From Leptodactylus fallax (lineage: Eukaryota; Chordata; Amphibia; Anura; Leptodactylidae): 64,000 nucleotides of DNA. Positions 1-12,057 of the stretch are shown in pieces. The notes beneath the pieces are model-generated. The model worked only from the letters and a program-made list of their open reading frames with translations. It searched no databases and was not told where the DNA came from. Location of the stretch: the NCBI GenBank assembly GCA_947044405.1, contig CAMRHE010001105.1:124001-188000 (forward strand), written 5' to 3'. Position numbers and translations under genes: made by a program. The stretch's first letter is position 1. Each line of letters begins with the position of its first letter.

Positions 1-3000
1 ACTGGAGGATAAGCTATAATTACAGACTAGTGAGCACAGCTCTGGATGTGACTGGAGGATAAGCTATAATTACAGACTAGTGAGCACAGCTCTGGATGTG
101 ACTGGAGGATAAGCTATAATTACAGACTAGTGAGCACAGCTCTGGATGTGACTGGAGTATAAGCTATAACTACAGACTAGTGAGCACAGCTCTGGATGTG
201 ACTGGAGGATAAGCCATAATTACAGACTAGTGAGCACAGCTCTGGATGTGACTGGAGTATAAGCCATAACTACAGACTAGTGAGCACAGCTCTGGATGTG
301 ACTGGAGGATAAGGCATAATTACAGACTAGTGAGCACAGCTCTGGATGTGACTGGGAGTATAAGCTATAATTACAGACTAGTGAGCACAGCTCTGGAGTG
401 ACGGAGGAAAGGCAACACAGACAGGAGCAAGCTCTGGATGTGACTGGAGTATAAGCTATAATTACAGACTAGTGAGCACAGCTCTGGATGTGACTGGAGT
501 ATAAGCTATAACTACAGACTAGTGAGCACAGCTCTGGATGTGACTGGAGTATAAGCTATAATTACAGACTAGTGAGCACAGCTCTGGATGTGACTGGAGG
601 ATAAGGCATAATTACAGACTAGTGAGCACAGCTCTGGATGTGACTGGAGGATAAGCCATAATTACAGACTAGTGAGCACAGCTCTGGATGTGACTGGAGG
701 ATAAGCTATAATTACAGACTAGTGAGCACAGCTCTGGATGTGACTGGAGGATAAGCTATAATTACAGACTAGTGAGCACAGCTCTGGATGTGACTGGAGT
801 ATAAGCTATAATTACAGACTAGTGAGCACAGCTCTGGATGTGACTGGAGTATAAGCTATAACTACAGACTAGTGAGCACAGCTCTGGATGTGACTGGAGG
901 ATAAGGCATAATTACAGACTAGTGAGCACAGCTCTGGATGTGACTGGAGGATAAGGCATAATTACAGACTAGTGAGCACAGCTCTGGATGTGACTGGAGG
1001 ATAAGCTATAATTACAGACTAGTGAGCACAGCTCTGGATGTGACTGGAGTATAAGCCATAACTACAGCTAGTGAGCACAGCTCTGGATGTGACTGGAGGA
1101 TAAGCTATAATTACAGACTAGTGAGCACAGCTCTGGATGTGACTGGAGGATAAGCTATAATTACAGACTAGTGAGCACAGCTCTGGATGTGACTGGAGGA
1201 TAAGCATAACTACAGACTAGTGAGCACAGCTCTGGATGTGACTGGAGGATAAGGCATAATTACAGACTAGTGAGCACAGCTCTGGATGTGACTGGAGGAT
1301 AAGCCATAATTACAGACTAGTGAGCACAGCTCTGGATGTGACTGGAGGATAAGCTATAATTACAGACTAGTGAGCACAGCTCTGGATGTGACTGGAGTAT
1401 AAGCTATAACTACAGACTAGTGAGCACAGCTCTGGATGTGACTGGAGGATAAGCTATAATTACAGACTAGTGAGCACAGCTCTGGATGTGACTGGAGGAT
1501 AAGCTATAATTACAGACTAGTGAGCACAGCTCTGGATGTGACTGGAGGATAAGCCATAATTACAGACTAGTGAGCACAGCTCTGGATGTGACTGGAGGAT
1601 AAGCTATAATTACAGACTAGTGAGCACAGCTCTGGATGTGACTGGAGTATAAGCTATAACTACAGACTAGTGAGCACAGCTCTGGATGTGACTGGAGGAT
1701 AAGCTATAACTACAGACTAGTGAGCACAGCTCTGGATGTGACTGGAGGATAAGCTATAACTACAGACTAGTGAGCACAGCTCTGGATGTGACTGGAGGAT
1801 AAGCCATAATTACAGACTAGTGAGCACAGCTCTGGATGTGACTGGAGTATAAGCTATAACCAGCAGCCACCTGGATGTGACCTATAACTACAGACTAGTG
1901 AGCACAGCTCTGGATGTGACTGGAGGATAAGCCATAACTACAGACTAGTGAGCACAGCTCTGGATGTGACTGGAGTATAAGCCATAACTACAGACTAGTG
2001 AGCACAGCTCTGGATGTGACTGGAGTATAAGCTATAATTACAGACTAGTGAGCACAGCTCTGGATGTGACTGGAGGATAAGCCATAATTACAGACTAGTG
2101 AGCACAGCTCTGGATGTGACTGGAGTATAAGCCATAATTACAGACTAGTGAGCACAGCTCTGGATGTGACTGGAGTATAAGCTATAATTACAGACTAGTG
2201 AGCACAGCTCTGGATGTGACTGGAGGATAAGCCATAATTACAGACTAGTGAGCACAGCTCTGGATGTGACTGGAGGATAAGCTATAATTACAGACTAGTG
2301 AGCACAGCTCTGGATGTGACTGGAGTATAAGCTATAATTACAGACTAGTGAGCACAGCTCTGGATGTGACTGGAGGATAAGGCATAATTACAGACTAGTG
2401 AGCACAGCTCTGGATGTGACTGGAGTATAAGCCATAATTACAGACTAGTGAGCACAGCTCTGGATGTGACTGGAGTATAAGCTATAATTACAGACTAGTG
2501 AGCACAGCTCTGGATGTGACTGGAGGATAAGCTATAACTACAGACTAGTGAGCACAGCTCTGGATGTGACTGGAGGATAAGCTATAATTACAGACTAGTG
2601 AGCACAGCTCTGGATGTGACTGGAGGATAAGCTATAACTACAGACTAGTGAGCACAGCTCTGGATGTGACTGGAGGATAAGCTATAATTACAGACTAGTG
2701 AGCACAGCTCTGGATGTGACTGGAGTATAAGCTATAACTACAGACTAGTGAGCACAGCTCTGGATGTGACTGGAGTATAAGCTATAATTACAGACTAGTG
2801 AGCACAGCTCTGGATGTGACTGGAGGATAAGCCATAACTACAGACTAGTGAGCACAGCTCTGGATGTGACTGGAGGATAAGCTATAATTACAGACTAGTG
2901 AGCACAGCTCTGGATGTGACTGGAGGATAAGGCATAATTACAGACTAGTGAGCACAGCTCTGGATGTGACTGGAGGATAAGCTATAATTACAGACTAGTG

Positions 3001-5559
3001 AGCACAGCTCTGGATGTGACTGGAGTATAAGCCATAACTACAGACTAGTGAGCACAGCTCTGGATGTGACTGGAGGATAAGCCATAACTACAGACTAGTG
3101 AGCACAGCTCTGGATGTGACTGGAGTATAAGCTATAACTACAGACTAGTGAGCACAGCTCTGGATGTGACTGGAGGATAAGCTATAATTACAGACTAGTG
3201 AGCACAGCTCTGGATGTGACTGGAGGATAAGCTATAATTACAGACTAGTGAGCACAGCTCTGGATGTGACTGGAGTATAAGCTATAATTACAGACTAGTG
3301 AGCACAGCTCTGGATGTGACTGGAGTATAAGCCATAATTACAGACTAGTGAGCACAGCTCTGGATGTGACTGGAGTATAAGCTATAATTACAGACTAGTG
3401 AGCACAGCTCTGGATGTGACTGGAGGATAAGGCATAACTACAGACTAGTGAGCACAGCTCTGGATGTGACTGGAGGATAAGCCATAATTACAGACTAGTG
3501 AGCACAGCTCTGGATGTGACTGGAGGATAAGCTATAATTACAGACTAGTGAGCACAGCTCTGGATGTGACTGGAGTATAAGCTATAATTACAGACTAGTG
3601 AGCACAGCTCTGGATGTGACTGGAGGATAAGCTATAACTACAGACTAGTGAGCACAGCTCTGGATGTGACTGGAGGATAAGCCATAATTACAGACTAGTG
3701 AGCACAGCTCTGGATGTGACTGGAGTATAAGCTATAACTACAGACTAGTGAGCACAGCTCTGGATGTGACTGGAGGATAAGCTATAATTACAGACTAGTG
3801 AGCACAGCTCTGGATGTGACTGGAGGATAAGCTATAACTACAGACTAGTGAGCACAGCTCTGGATGTGACTGGAGGATAAGCTATAATTACAGACTAGTG
3901 AGCACAGCTCTGGATGTGACTGGAGGATAAGGCATAACTACAGACTAGTGAGCACAGCTCTGGATGTGACTGGAGTATAAGCTATAATTACAGACTAGTG
4001 AGCACAGCTCTGGATGTGACTGGAGGATAAGCTATAATTACAGACTAGTGAGCACAGCTCTGGATGTGACTGGAGTATAAGCCATAACTACAGACTAGTG
4101 AGCACAGCTCTGGATGTGACTGGAGGATAAGCTATAATTACAGACTAGTGAGCACAGCTCTGGATGTGACTGGAGGATAAGCCATAATTACAGACTAGTG
4201 AGCACAGCTCTGGATGTGACTGGAGTATAAGCTATAATTACAGACTAGTGAGCACAGCTCTGGATGTGACTGGAGGATAAGCTATAATTACAGACTAGTG
4301 AGCACAGCTCTGGATGTGACTGGAGTATAAGCTATAATTACAGACTAGTGAGCACAGCTCTGGATGTGACTGGAGTATAAGCTATAACTACAGACTAGTG
4401 AGCCACAGCTCTGGATGTGACTGGAGGATAAGCCATAACTACAGACTAGTGAGCACAGCTCTGGATGTGACTGGAGGATAAGGCATAACTACAGACTAGT
4501 GAGCACAGCTCTGGATGTGACTGGAGGATAAGCTATAATTACAGACTAGTGAGCACAGCTCTGGATGTGACTGGAGTATAAGCTATAACTACAGACTAGT
4601 GAGCACAGCTCTGGATGTGACTGGAGTATAAGCTATAATTACAGACTAGTGAGCACAGCTCTGGATGTGACTGGAGTATAAGCTATAACTACAGACTAGT
4701 GAGCACAGCTCTGGATGTGACTGGAGGATAAGCTATAATTACAGACTAGTGAGCACAGCTCTGGATGTGACTGGAGTATAAGCTATAACTACAGACTAGT
4801 GAGCACAGCTCTGGATGTGACTGGAGATAAGCCATAAGCTCAATTCTGCACAGACTAGTGAGCACAGCTCTGGATGTGACTGGAGGATAAGCTATAATTA
4901 CAGACTAGTGAGCACAGCTCTGGATGTGACTGGAGGATAAGCTATAATTACAGACTAGTGAGCACAGCTCTGGATGTGACTGGAGTATAAGCTATAACTA
5001 CAGACTAGTGAGCACAGCTCTGGATGTGACTGGAGGATAAGCTATAACTACAGACTAGTGAGCACAGCTCTGGATGTGACTGGAGTATAAGCTATAATTA
5101 CAGACTAGTGAGCACAGCTCTGGATGTGACTGGAGGATAAGGCATAACTACAGACTAGTGAGCACAGCTCTGGATGTGACTGGAGGATAAGGCATAATTA
5201 CAGACTAGTGAGCACAGCTCTGGATGTGACTGGAGGATAAGCTATAATTACAGACTAGTGAGCACAGCTCTGGATGTGACTGGAGGATAAGCCATAATTA
5301 CAGACTAGTGAGCACAGCTCTGGATGTGACTGGAGTATAAGGTATAACTACAGACTAGTGAGCACAGCTCTGGATGTGACTGGAGGATAAGGCATAATTA
5401 CAGACTAGTGAGCACAGCCTGGATGTGACTGGAGCGGATGTGACTGGAGTATAAGCCATAATTACAGACTAGTGAGCACAGCTCTGGATGTGACTGGAGG
5501 ATAAGGCATAACTACAGACTAGTGAGCACAGCTCTGGATGTGACTGGAGGATAAGGCAT
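1..5559. repeat. 50-bp satellite array (about 111 units) in the last PRKCA intron
   Basis: Head-to-tail 50-bp units run from the window edge, so the array continues upstream, and stop abruptly near 5559. Each unit carries TACAGACTAGTGAGCACAGC and CTCTGGATGTGACTGGAG. Units differ mainly at a few positions: G or T after GGAG, CT/CC/GC in the ATAAG-xx-ATAA part, and C or T before TACAG. Irregular units lie near 398-430, 1857-1882, 4825-4850 and 5416-5440. Every frame is closed by frequent stops, so it is non-coding. On the minus strand the unit contains ACTCCAGTCACATCCAGAGC, which matches the dispersed repeat at 56505-57115. The array lies in the intron that ends at the PRKCA acceptor at 6376. 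Confidence 0.97.
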
Positions 5560-6376
5560 GCTGTATCCTGGGATCCGATCAGTGACACTTGGAGCATTAT
5601 ATGGCAATCTCATCTGTCTTTTCTACTCTGCTCACAGCCGGAGCTGTAGCTATGATGTGTGCGTGCAGTGACGGCGGGGGCTCACATGACACTGCGCACT
5701 GTTCCGGCTCAGGCTGCGATCTTCATACTTCTATATAAAGCTGAGGTGTGATCACAGCCCGTGCTCCCCGCGTGATCTGCCGCCACTGATGTCAGCAGCG
5801 ACGGGGCCCGGAGGAGCCGAGTTACAGACTCCTGGCAGAGGGGGCTATAATAGTAATGGCACAGCTGTATACAGGCCTATATACCATCACCAATGACCTC
5901 ATCGTAGTGTCAGCTATGGCGGCATACAGTAAGACAGGCTGTGGGGCACCGTCCCCATTCCACTTCCGGGTCAGGCGCCCGGTTCCCGTGGTTACGCATT
6001 CTGAGAGGCCTAGTTAAGGACACTTCAGGCAAAATTGATTAGTGCACGTTCTGAGGGGGTGGAGCCTGGAAACAAAGAGAGGCTGCTTGTGTCATGCTCC
6101 GCCCCTGCGGATCCGACAATGGTTCTCGCCCTCTTGGCTCATAGTCATGTATTCCAGCGGTTCTTTGCATCTGCCCTGCAATTACGGTGGTAGCGGGCGA
6201 CCGCCACACAGACTGCAAGCGCCATGGAAACCGTCACAAGTGTCACAGCCCCTCCCCTAATGTATCCGTGACATTCCACACTGCTGCTGTCTGTTACATT
6301 GTATCGCTGACTGTTTGTTACAATGTGTCATGTGACACCCCTCTAAATAAACCTCTCTTGTTCTTCTCCCTCTCAG
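5560..6376 (+). other. PRKCA: Unique part of the last PRKCA intron, ending in a splice acceptor
   Basis: This is non-repetitive sequence between the satellite and the terminal exon. It ends with a pyrimidine-rich tract and AG at 6375-6376, a good 3' splice site. An AATAAA lies at about 6343 just before the acceptor, but it is intronic and unlikely to be used. I see no other exon. Confidence 0.7.
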
Positions 6377-6541
6377 TGCGGCAAAGGAGCAGAAAACTTT
6401 GACAAGTTCTTCACGCGAGGCCAACCCGTCCTGACGCCCCCCGACCAGCTGGTCATCTCCAACATCGACCAGGCTGACTTCGAGGGCTTCTCCTTCATCA
6501 ACCCGCAGTTTGTACATCCCAGCCTGCAGAGCGTGGCGTGA
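6377..6541 (+). CDS. PRKCA: Protein kinase C alpha, terminal coding exon (54 C-terminal residues)
   Basis: PKC alpha is a Ca2+/diacylglycerol-activated serine/threonine kinase that moves from cytosol to membrane. Only the C-terminal AGC-kinase tail is in this window. The exon starts in phase 0 after the acceptor at 6375-6376 and reads [16 protein letters not shown] onward to TGA at 6539-6541. The turn motif (VLTPPDQ, Thr phosphorylation site) and the hydrophobic motif ([11 protein letters not shown], Ser phosphorylation site) are intact. The tail matches the alpha isoform (NPQFVHP then LQS), not the gamma isoform. Known vertebrate PKC alpha ends in QSAV, a PDZ ligand bound by PICK1; here the last four residues are QSVA. 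Earlier exons lie upstream of the window. CACNG5 downstream on the same strand agrees with tetrapod synteny. The isoform call is strong; the effect of the altered tail is inference. Confidence 0.96.
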   Translation, partial: CGKGAENFDKFFTRGQPVLTPPDQLVISNIDQADFEGFSFINPQFVHPSLQSVA

Positions 6542-7312
6542 CCCCAGAGACTGCCAGACGGGTCACAACCGGGAGCGAACACGTTAACCCTGCGATTTCT
6601 ATGGTTGCCATGTAAAAAAAAAATAACAAAAACCTAAAAATATTTAACAAAAAAATCCTGAGAAAAACAAAACACAAAATCGAATGTTCTGGAGAATAAT
6701 AATAAGCGTCCGAGCGGTGGCCGAATCCTCCGCGCCATAGGAAACGCCGAGAAACTCTAGATTAGAACCTCAAGTCTGTCATCGAGAAGGGACAGGCTGA
6801 GCGCGGCCGGTGATTGGTCGTGACTTCGGCGGTCTTCCTGTTATCCCCGCGTTGCGGCAGACGGTACGGATGATGATCTTCAGTACAATACTAGAGGCCA
6901 AATTATGCGCTGCCATTCGGGGGACAGATCCCGCCCCCAATATCTAATAACTCTTGAATGCGCAGGAAACATGGCGGCTGGCGGTGGGCGTGTCTTATTT
7001 ACTACATGAAGGTACTCAGTGGAGCGTCTACCAGAGAGAAATTCAATAGTAACAATTTTTTTTTAATTTTTGGGTACATTTTTTCGTATATTTTGTTCTG
7101 GGGGGGCGGGGCCATGATTTCTTGTTTTGCATGTTCCTGTATTCATGACGATCCCGATCGACACAGTGAGAATTACCTGGAAGTTTTCTTTCCTCCGATC
7201 TTCATGTGAATTTTTATTTTTCTGTTGTTTGTGTTGGTTTTATGTCTTTTCTGTTCTTCTTGAGTCCTCGTTGCTGTGGCAGCGGCTTCTTCTCCACGGG
7301 GGGGGGGGGGGC

Positions 7313-7935
7313 CCACGGGAGGGGCGGGCCCCTCGTGGGGGCGGCGGCGTCTTCTCCATCGTGGGGGCGGCGGCTTCTTCTCCATCGTGGGGGCGGGGCG
7401 TCCGCGGGAGGTGGCGGCTCTTCTCCATCGTGGGGGCGTCGGCGTCTTCTCCATCGTGGGGGCGGCGGCGTCTTCTCCATCGTGGGGGCGGCGCGTCTCT
7501 CCGTCGTGGGGGCGGCGTCGTCTTCTCCATCGTGGGGGCGTCGTCGTCTTCTCCATCGTGGGGGCGGCGTCGTCTTCTCCATCGTGGGGGCGGCGGCGTC
7601 TTCTCCATCGTGGGGGCGGCTGCGTCTTCTCCATCGTGGGGGTGGCGGCGTCTTCTCCATCGTGGGGGCGGCGGCGTCTTCTCCATCGTGCGGGCGTCGT
7701 CGTCTTCTCCATCGTGGGGGCGGCGGCGTCTTCTCCATCGTGGGGGCGGCGGCGTCTTCTCCATCGTGCGGGCGTCGTCGTCTTCTCCATCGTGGCTGCG
7801 GCGGCGTCTTCTCCATCGTGGGGGCGGCGGCGTCTTCTCCATCGTGGCGGCGGCGGCGTCTTCTCCATCGTGGGGGCGGCGGCTTCTCTCTCCATCGTGG
7901 GGGCGGCTGCGTCTTCTCCATCGTGGCGACGGCCG
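7313..7935. repeat. 26-bp GC-rich tandem array (about 24 units) in the PRKCA 3' UTR
   Basis: Units of 26 bp share CTTCTCCATCGTGGGGGCGG and differ in a GGCGGC / GTCGTC / GGCTGC segment. Because 26 is not a multiple of 3, the same array opens several unrelated frames on both strands (for example 7127-8020 + and 7240-8004 -). These give low-complexity Ser/Pro/Arg peptides with no domain, so I treat them as spurious. The array is CpG-rich. If the 3' UTR runs to 9400, it is transcribed as part of the PRKCA mRNA. Confidence 0.93.
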
Positions 7936-8150
7936 TTCTCTTATCCTGTACTCAGAATGTATTAGATCTTCTATATTTCTATACAGATATCTACTTTCTC
8001 CCAAGGCGCCAGTTTTTTAAAAATTTTATTACTTTTTTTTTGTTTCCGCCATTTTGTGCGGTTGCATGTTGCGGCGTACGTGCATGCGGGGAGGTGATGC
8101 ATGCCGGAGGGATTGCGCTTTGCATGTCTGATGATAAAACATTCTGCTCT

Positions 8151-8151
<1 letters not shown>

Positions 8152-8184
<33 letters not shown>

Positions 8185-8213
8185 CAATTAATTTGCAAAA
8201 AAAAAAAAAAAAA
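8152..8213. repeat. Poly(T) run followed by poly(A) run
   Basis: About 33 T residues (8152-8184) are followed, after a short AT-rich spacer, by about 16 A residues. This is a low-complexity tract in the probable PRKCA 3' UTR. It may form a hairpin in RNA and is prone to length errors in sequencing. Confidence 0.9.
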
Positions 8214-8305
8214 TTGGAGATTTGTGCCAAAAACTGAGTTTTTACCGGGCATTTTGCGACCGTGCAGCAGTTTTAGGCTCCCCCCCCCTTTGCTCTGAAA
8301 TGCCA

Positions 8306-8311
8306 AATAAA
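8306..8311 (+). promoter_or_regulatory. PRKCA: Candidate proximal polyadenylation signal AATAAA (PRKCA)
   Basis: Canonical AATAAA about 1.8 kb after the PRKCA stop codon. T-rich sequence with Ts and GTs follows within 40 bases. It is a plausible alternative site but has a weaker downstream GT element than the one at 9382. Confidence 0.35.
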
Positions 8312-9381
8312 ATAACGCCATGATGTCACTTTGTTCCGAAGCCATAAAGCGGCAGCGGCCTGGCTGCTGTGCGATTACCACCCCCAGTAATGCCCTGATA
8401 GTCTGTGAGGGTGGGCTGCATTGGTCAGTGTTAGATTTGCCCTGATGCCCCCCCACCAGGCAGACGGCGCCGGGGTGTAACTAGTATTACAGACCCTCGC
8501 AGGATCTCTCTCACTGCCTCTTGTCTTAGGCCCCTCGTAGTCGTAGTCAGGGTGGTGGGGGCAGGACACTTGTGTATTAAGAGTCTGTGCAGTGACTACC
8601 CCATCATCCGGGCACTAGAACTCATTATAAAGAATGTGAACAGCGGCGTACATGATGCTAAACATTCACTAAACCCTGCACAGCGCCATCGTGCGGCTGT
8701 GGACAGATCTTATTAGTGGTGATACGACCCCTCCGCAGAGCTCGCTGCTTCTTATATCTGTATTGGGGATCGATATGTTAATAAGCGGGGCTACAGGGAG
8801 ACTATTATAGTGTACGTGGGGGCCACTGGTGAAGCCACTGCTGCCCAGGGAGGGCCCGTCCCAGCAGGACACCGCTGTATACCATAGAGCCTATAAGAAT
8901 ATCAGGTCCGTCAACAGCATCTTATTGGTGGCTTCCAAGATGGTATATTAAGATGCCAGAGTCTACGCTCAGAGCGGAGCTTCATTTTTTATTTTAACAT
9001 TTTCTCCCCCCCCATTAATGGCAGTGGTCCCCACCGCTCTCAGTGAGTTGTTAGGGCCACGGTGGCCCCTGCTCTCCTGCTTACCTAGATCTGGATTACG
9101 TCTTACTGTAACTTTCTGACTCCTCAGATTGTGGACTAATGATGTCATCGATGTGTGGCCCCCTGGGTAGGGCGAGTGGTGTCAGCCAAGGTACCTAACT
9201 GGTGACTTCACACAAGCCTTAGTGATGTCATCTGCATGGATGGGGGTGGAGCCATGTCATGGCTGGAGCACAATACACTTGGTGTGGACAGTGAGGTGGA
9301 CTGTTGCCCAGAGGGGGGTTTATAATTGTTAATCGCACCCCCATTAGCTTCCAATACATGTAACCCAAGCAATGTCTTTTC

Positions 9382-9387
9382 AATAAA
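9382..9387 (+). promoter_or_regulatory. PRKCA: Candidate main polyadenylation signal AATAAA (PRKCA)
   Basis: Canonical AATAAA followed within 15-45 bases by a strongly TG-rich stretch (TGTTGGTATGTGTGTG, then GTGTCTGTGGTGTG). This is the arrangement expected for cleavage and polyadenylation. It gives a 3' UTR of about 2.8 kb. Confidence 0.55.
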
Positions 9388-9477
9388 TTCCTCTTGTTGG
9401 TATGTGTGTGACGTGTCTGTGGTGTGCGGCGGATGATGGGAGTCGCCTGATCACCTGTCCAAGGCCGCGCTATGTAC

Positions 9478-9660
9478 ATGTCACAATTCTGCTGTTACAT
9501 CATATATTAGACTTGCGTACTAAACTGCTGTTATGTCAGGTCTTGTACTCCAGTCACACCCAGAGCTGCAGTCACCAAATACACCTGCAGTTCTGCTGTA
9601 TTCTTGTAAGGCTCTAGCGCCCATCAGTGCTGCCCCCTGCTGGCTCACTAAATGTAAGGT
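9478..9660 (+). repeat. Dispersed repeat copy (ACTCCAGTCAC family)
   Basis: The region contains TACTCCAGTCACACCCAGAG followed by CTGCAGTCAC, with TACATCAT upstream. The same core is found at 27555-27720 and 56505-57115, and in reverse complement in the 1-5559 satellite. It is a family of degenerate dispersed repeats; its type (SINE, MITE or satellite fragment) is not clear. Confidence 0.6.
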
Positions 9661-9886
9661 TTGTGGACAGGCATTAGATAATACAGGGGAGAGACAGCTA
9701 GATATAGATAGAGCCATAGATAGGAGGAGAGCAAAAGATACATAATAGGCCCATAGAAATAGATAGAAGATTTACATAGACAGATAGGATAATAGATCGC
9801 TAAATATGAGAGGGATAGATAGAAACAAAACATTCAAGGCAGCAAAACACAGAGTGGTGCAAATCCAAGGGAGGCGGCTCCTTCCC
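9661..9886. other. Intergenic sequence with degenerate GATA units
   Basis: Imperfect GATAGATA-like stretches lead into the main GATA array. No gene is seen. Confidence 0.6.
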
Positions 9887-10346
9887 ATATAGATAGATAG
9901 ATATGAGATAGATAGATAGATAGATATGAGATAGATAGATAGATAGATAGATATGAGATAGATAGATATGGGATAGATAGATATGAGATAGATAGATATG
10001 AGATAGATAGATAGATATGAGATAGATAGATATGAGATAGATAGATAGATAGATAGATAGATAGGAGATAGATAGATAGGAGATAGATATGAGATAGATA
10101 TGAGATAGATAGATAGATATGAGATAGATAGATATGAGATAGATAGATAGATAGATATGAGATAGATAGATAGATAGATAGATAGATATGAGATAGATAG
10201 ATAGATAGATATGAGATAGATAGATAGATATGAGATAGATAGATATGAGATAGATATGAGATAGATAGATATGAGATAGATATGATAGATAGATAGATAG
10301 ATAGATAGATATGAGATAGATAGATAGATAGATATGAGATAGAATG

Positions 10347-10387
<41 letters not shown>

Positions 10388-10550
10388 TGAGATAGATAGA
10401 TAGATAGATATATAGATAGATAGATAGATAGATAGATATGAGATAGATAGATAGATATGAGATAGATAGATAGATATGAGATAGATAGATAGATAGATAG
10501 ATATGAGATAGATAGATATGAGATAGATATGAGTTAGATAGATAGATAAG

Positions 10551-10581
<31 letters not shown>

Positions 10582-11308
10582 GATAGATAGATAGATATGA
10601 GATAGATAGATAGATAGATATGAGATAGATATGAGATAGATAGATAGATATGAGATAGATAGATAGATATGAGATAGATAGATAGATATGAGATAGATAG
10701 ATAGATAGATATGAGATAGATAGATAGATATGAGATAGATAGATAGATAGATAGATAGATATGAGATAGATAGATATGAGATAGATAGATAGATAGATAT
10801 GAGATAGATAGATAGATATGAGATAGATAGATATGAGATAGATATGAGTTAGATAGATATGAGATAGATAGATAGATAGATAGATATGAGATAGATAGAT
10901 AGATATGAGATAGATAGATAGATAGATATGAGATAGATATGAGATAGATAGATAGATATGAGATAGATAGATAGATATGAGATAGATAGATAGATATGAG
11001 ATAGATAGATAGATAGATATGAGATAGATAGATAGATATGAGATAGATAGATAGATATGAGATAGATAGATAGATAGATAGATAGATATGAGATAGATAG
11101 ATAGATATGAGATAGATAGATAGATAGATAGATAGATATGAGATAGATAGATATGAGATAGATATGATAGATAGATAGATAGATAGATATGAGATAGATA
11201 GATAGATAGTATGAGATAGATAGATATGAGATAGATAGATAGATAGATAGATATGGGATAGATAGATATGAGATAGATAGATATGAGATAGATAGATAGA
11301 TAGATATG

Positions 11309-11341
<33 letters not shown>

Positions 11342-11359
11342 TGAGATAGATAGATATGC

Positions 11360-11391
<32 letters not shown>

Positions 11392-11475
11392 TGAGATAGA
11401 TAGATAGGAGATAGATACATAGATAGATATGGGATAGATACATAGGAGATGGAACGATAGATAGATATGAGATAT
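9887..11475. repeat. GATA microsatellite array with GATATGA interruptions
   Basis: Runs of (GATA)2-7 are separated by TATGAGATAGATAG-type spacers over about 1.6 kb. On the minus strand this reads as long Ile/Tyr/Leu/Ser open frames (for example 9800-11443), which are artefacts of the repeat. Short (TCTA)n, the opposite orientation, occurs at 11678-11699. Length polymorphism is expected. Confidence 0.95.
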
Positions 11476-12057
11476 ATGGATATGGGCGACAGGTTACATA
11501 GATATAGCAGAGAATAGAGAGAGAGCATCATGGAATACCCCGGTTCTGAGCCAGTACAGACTGAGAACACACAATCTGGCCATCAGGGTGGCACAAACCT
11601 CCGTGCCCAGCGAGAGCAGACCGTGCCCACAGTACAGCCAGGAGGTGGCTTCCTGCTACAACCTATATCATTCTTCTTCTATCTATCTATCTATCTATCG
11701 GCAGTGCCAGGAGCTGGTTACAGGTTACAGATGTGGGATGTTTCTGCAGTAATGATCCGCGCTGTGACTTCAGGTTTGATGTTGCGGGATGTGGCGCTGC
11801 ACCCCACTGAGGCTGACAATGAAACAGCCAATATTTTAACAAGTAGAGATAGGTGGGGGGCTCTTCTTTACTTTGTTACCAGGGGCAACAGAGACTGCCC
11901 CCCCTCCCTCAACTTTTATTTGTAGTGTAGAGGTGACTGGACAAGCTGCAGGTAAAAATAGCAGCAGAATATCGCTTCTGCCAGAGCAGTGAGGACACTG
12001 GCACATGGATATATAAATATCACACATCATACATATCATATAACCAACACATCATAA
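11476..12057. other. Intergenic unique sequence with a short (TCTA)n tract
   Basis: No gene, RNA or clear transposon is recognised. The open frame 11530-11925 has no recognisable domain. Confidence 0.5.

Larger units (their letters stand above)
6542..9400 (+). other. PRKCA: Probable 3' UTR of PRKCA
   Basis: After the stop codon no further coding sequence is seen. The region holds A-rich sequence near 6615-6670, a 26-bp GC-rich array (7313-7935), a long T run (8152-8184) with an A run after it, and two AATAAA signals (8306 and 9382). The second is followed by TG-rich sequence typical of a downstream element, so I place the likely transcript end near 9400. The extent is inferred from signals only. 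Confidence 0.55.

Noticed and set aside
6343..6348. AATAAA just before the PRKCA last exon
   Set aside because: It lies in the intron within 35 bases of a good acceptor; no exon ends before it.
7127..8020. Overlapping open frames of 230-340 codons on both strands in the 26-bp array
   Set aside because: All are low-complexity products of one GC-rich repeat in the PRKCA 3' UTR, and no frame has a domain.
9800..11570. Open frames of 547 and 578 codons on the minus strand
   Set aside because: They are Ile/Tyr/Leu/Ser strings from the GATA microsatellite.
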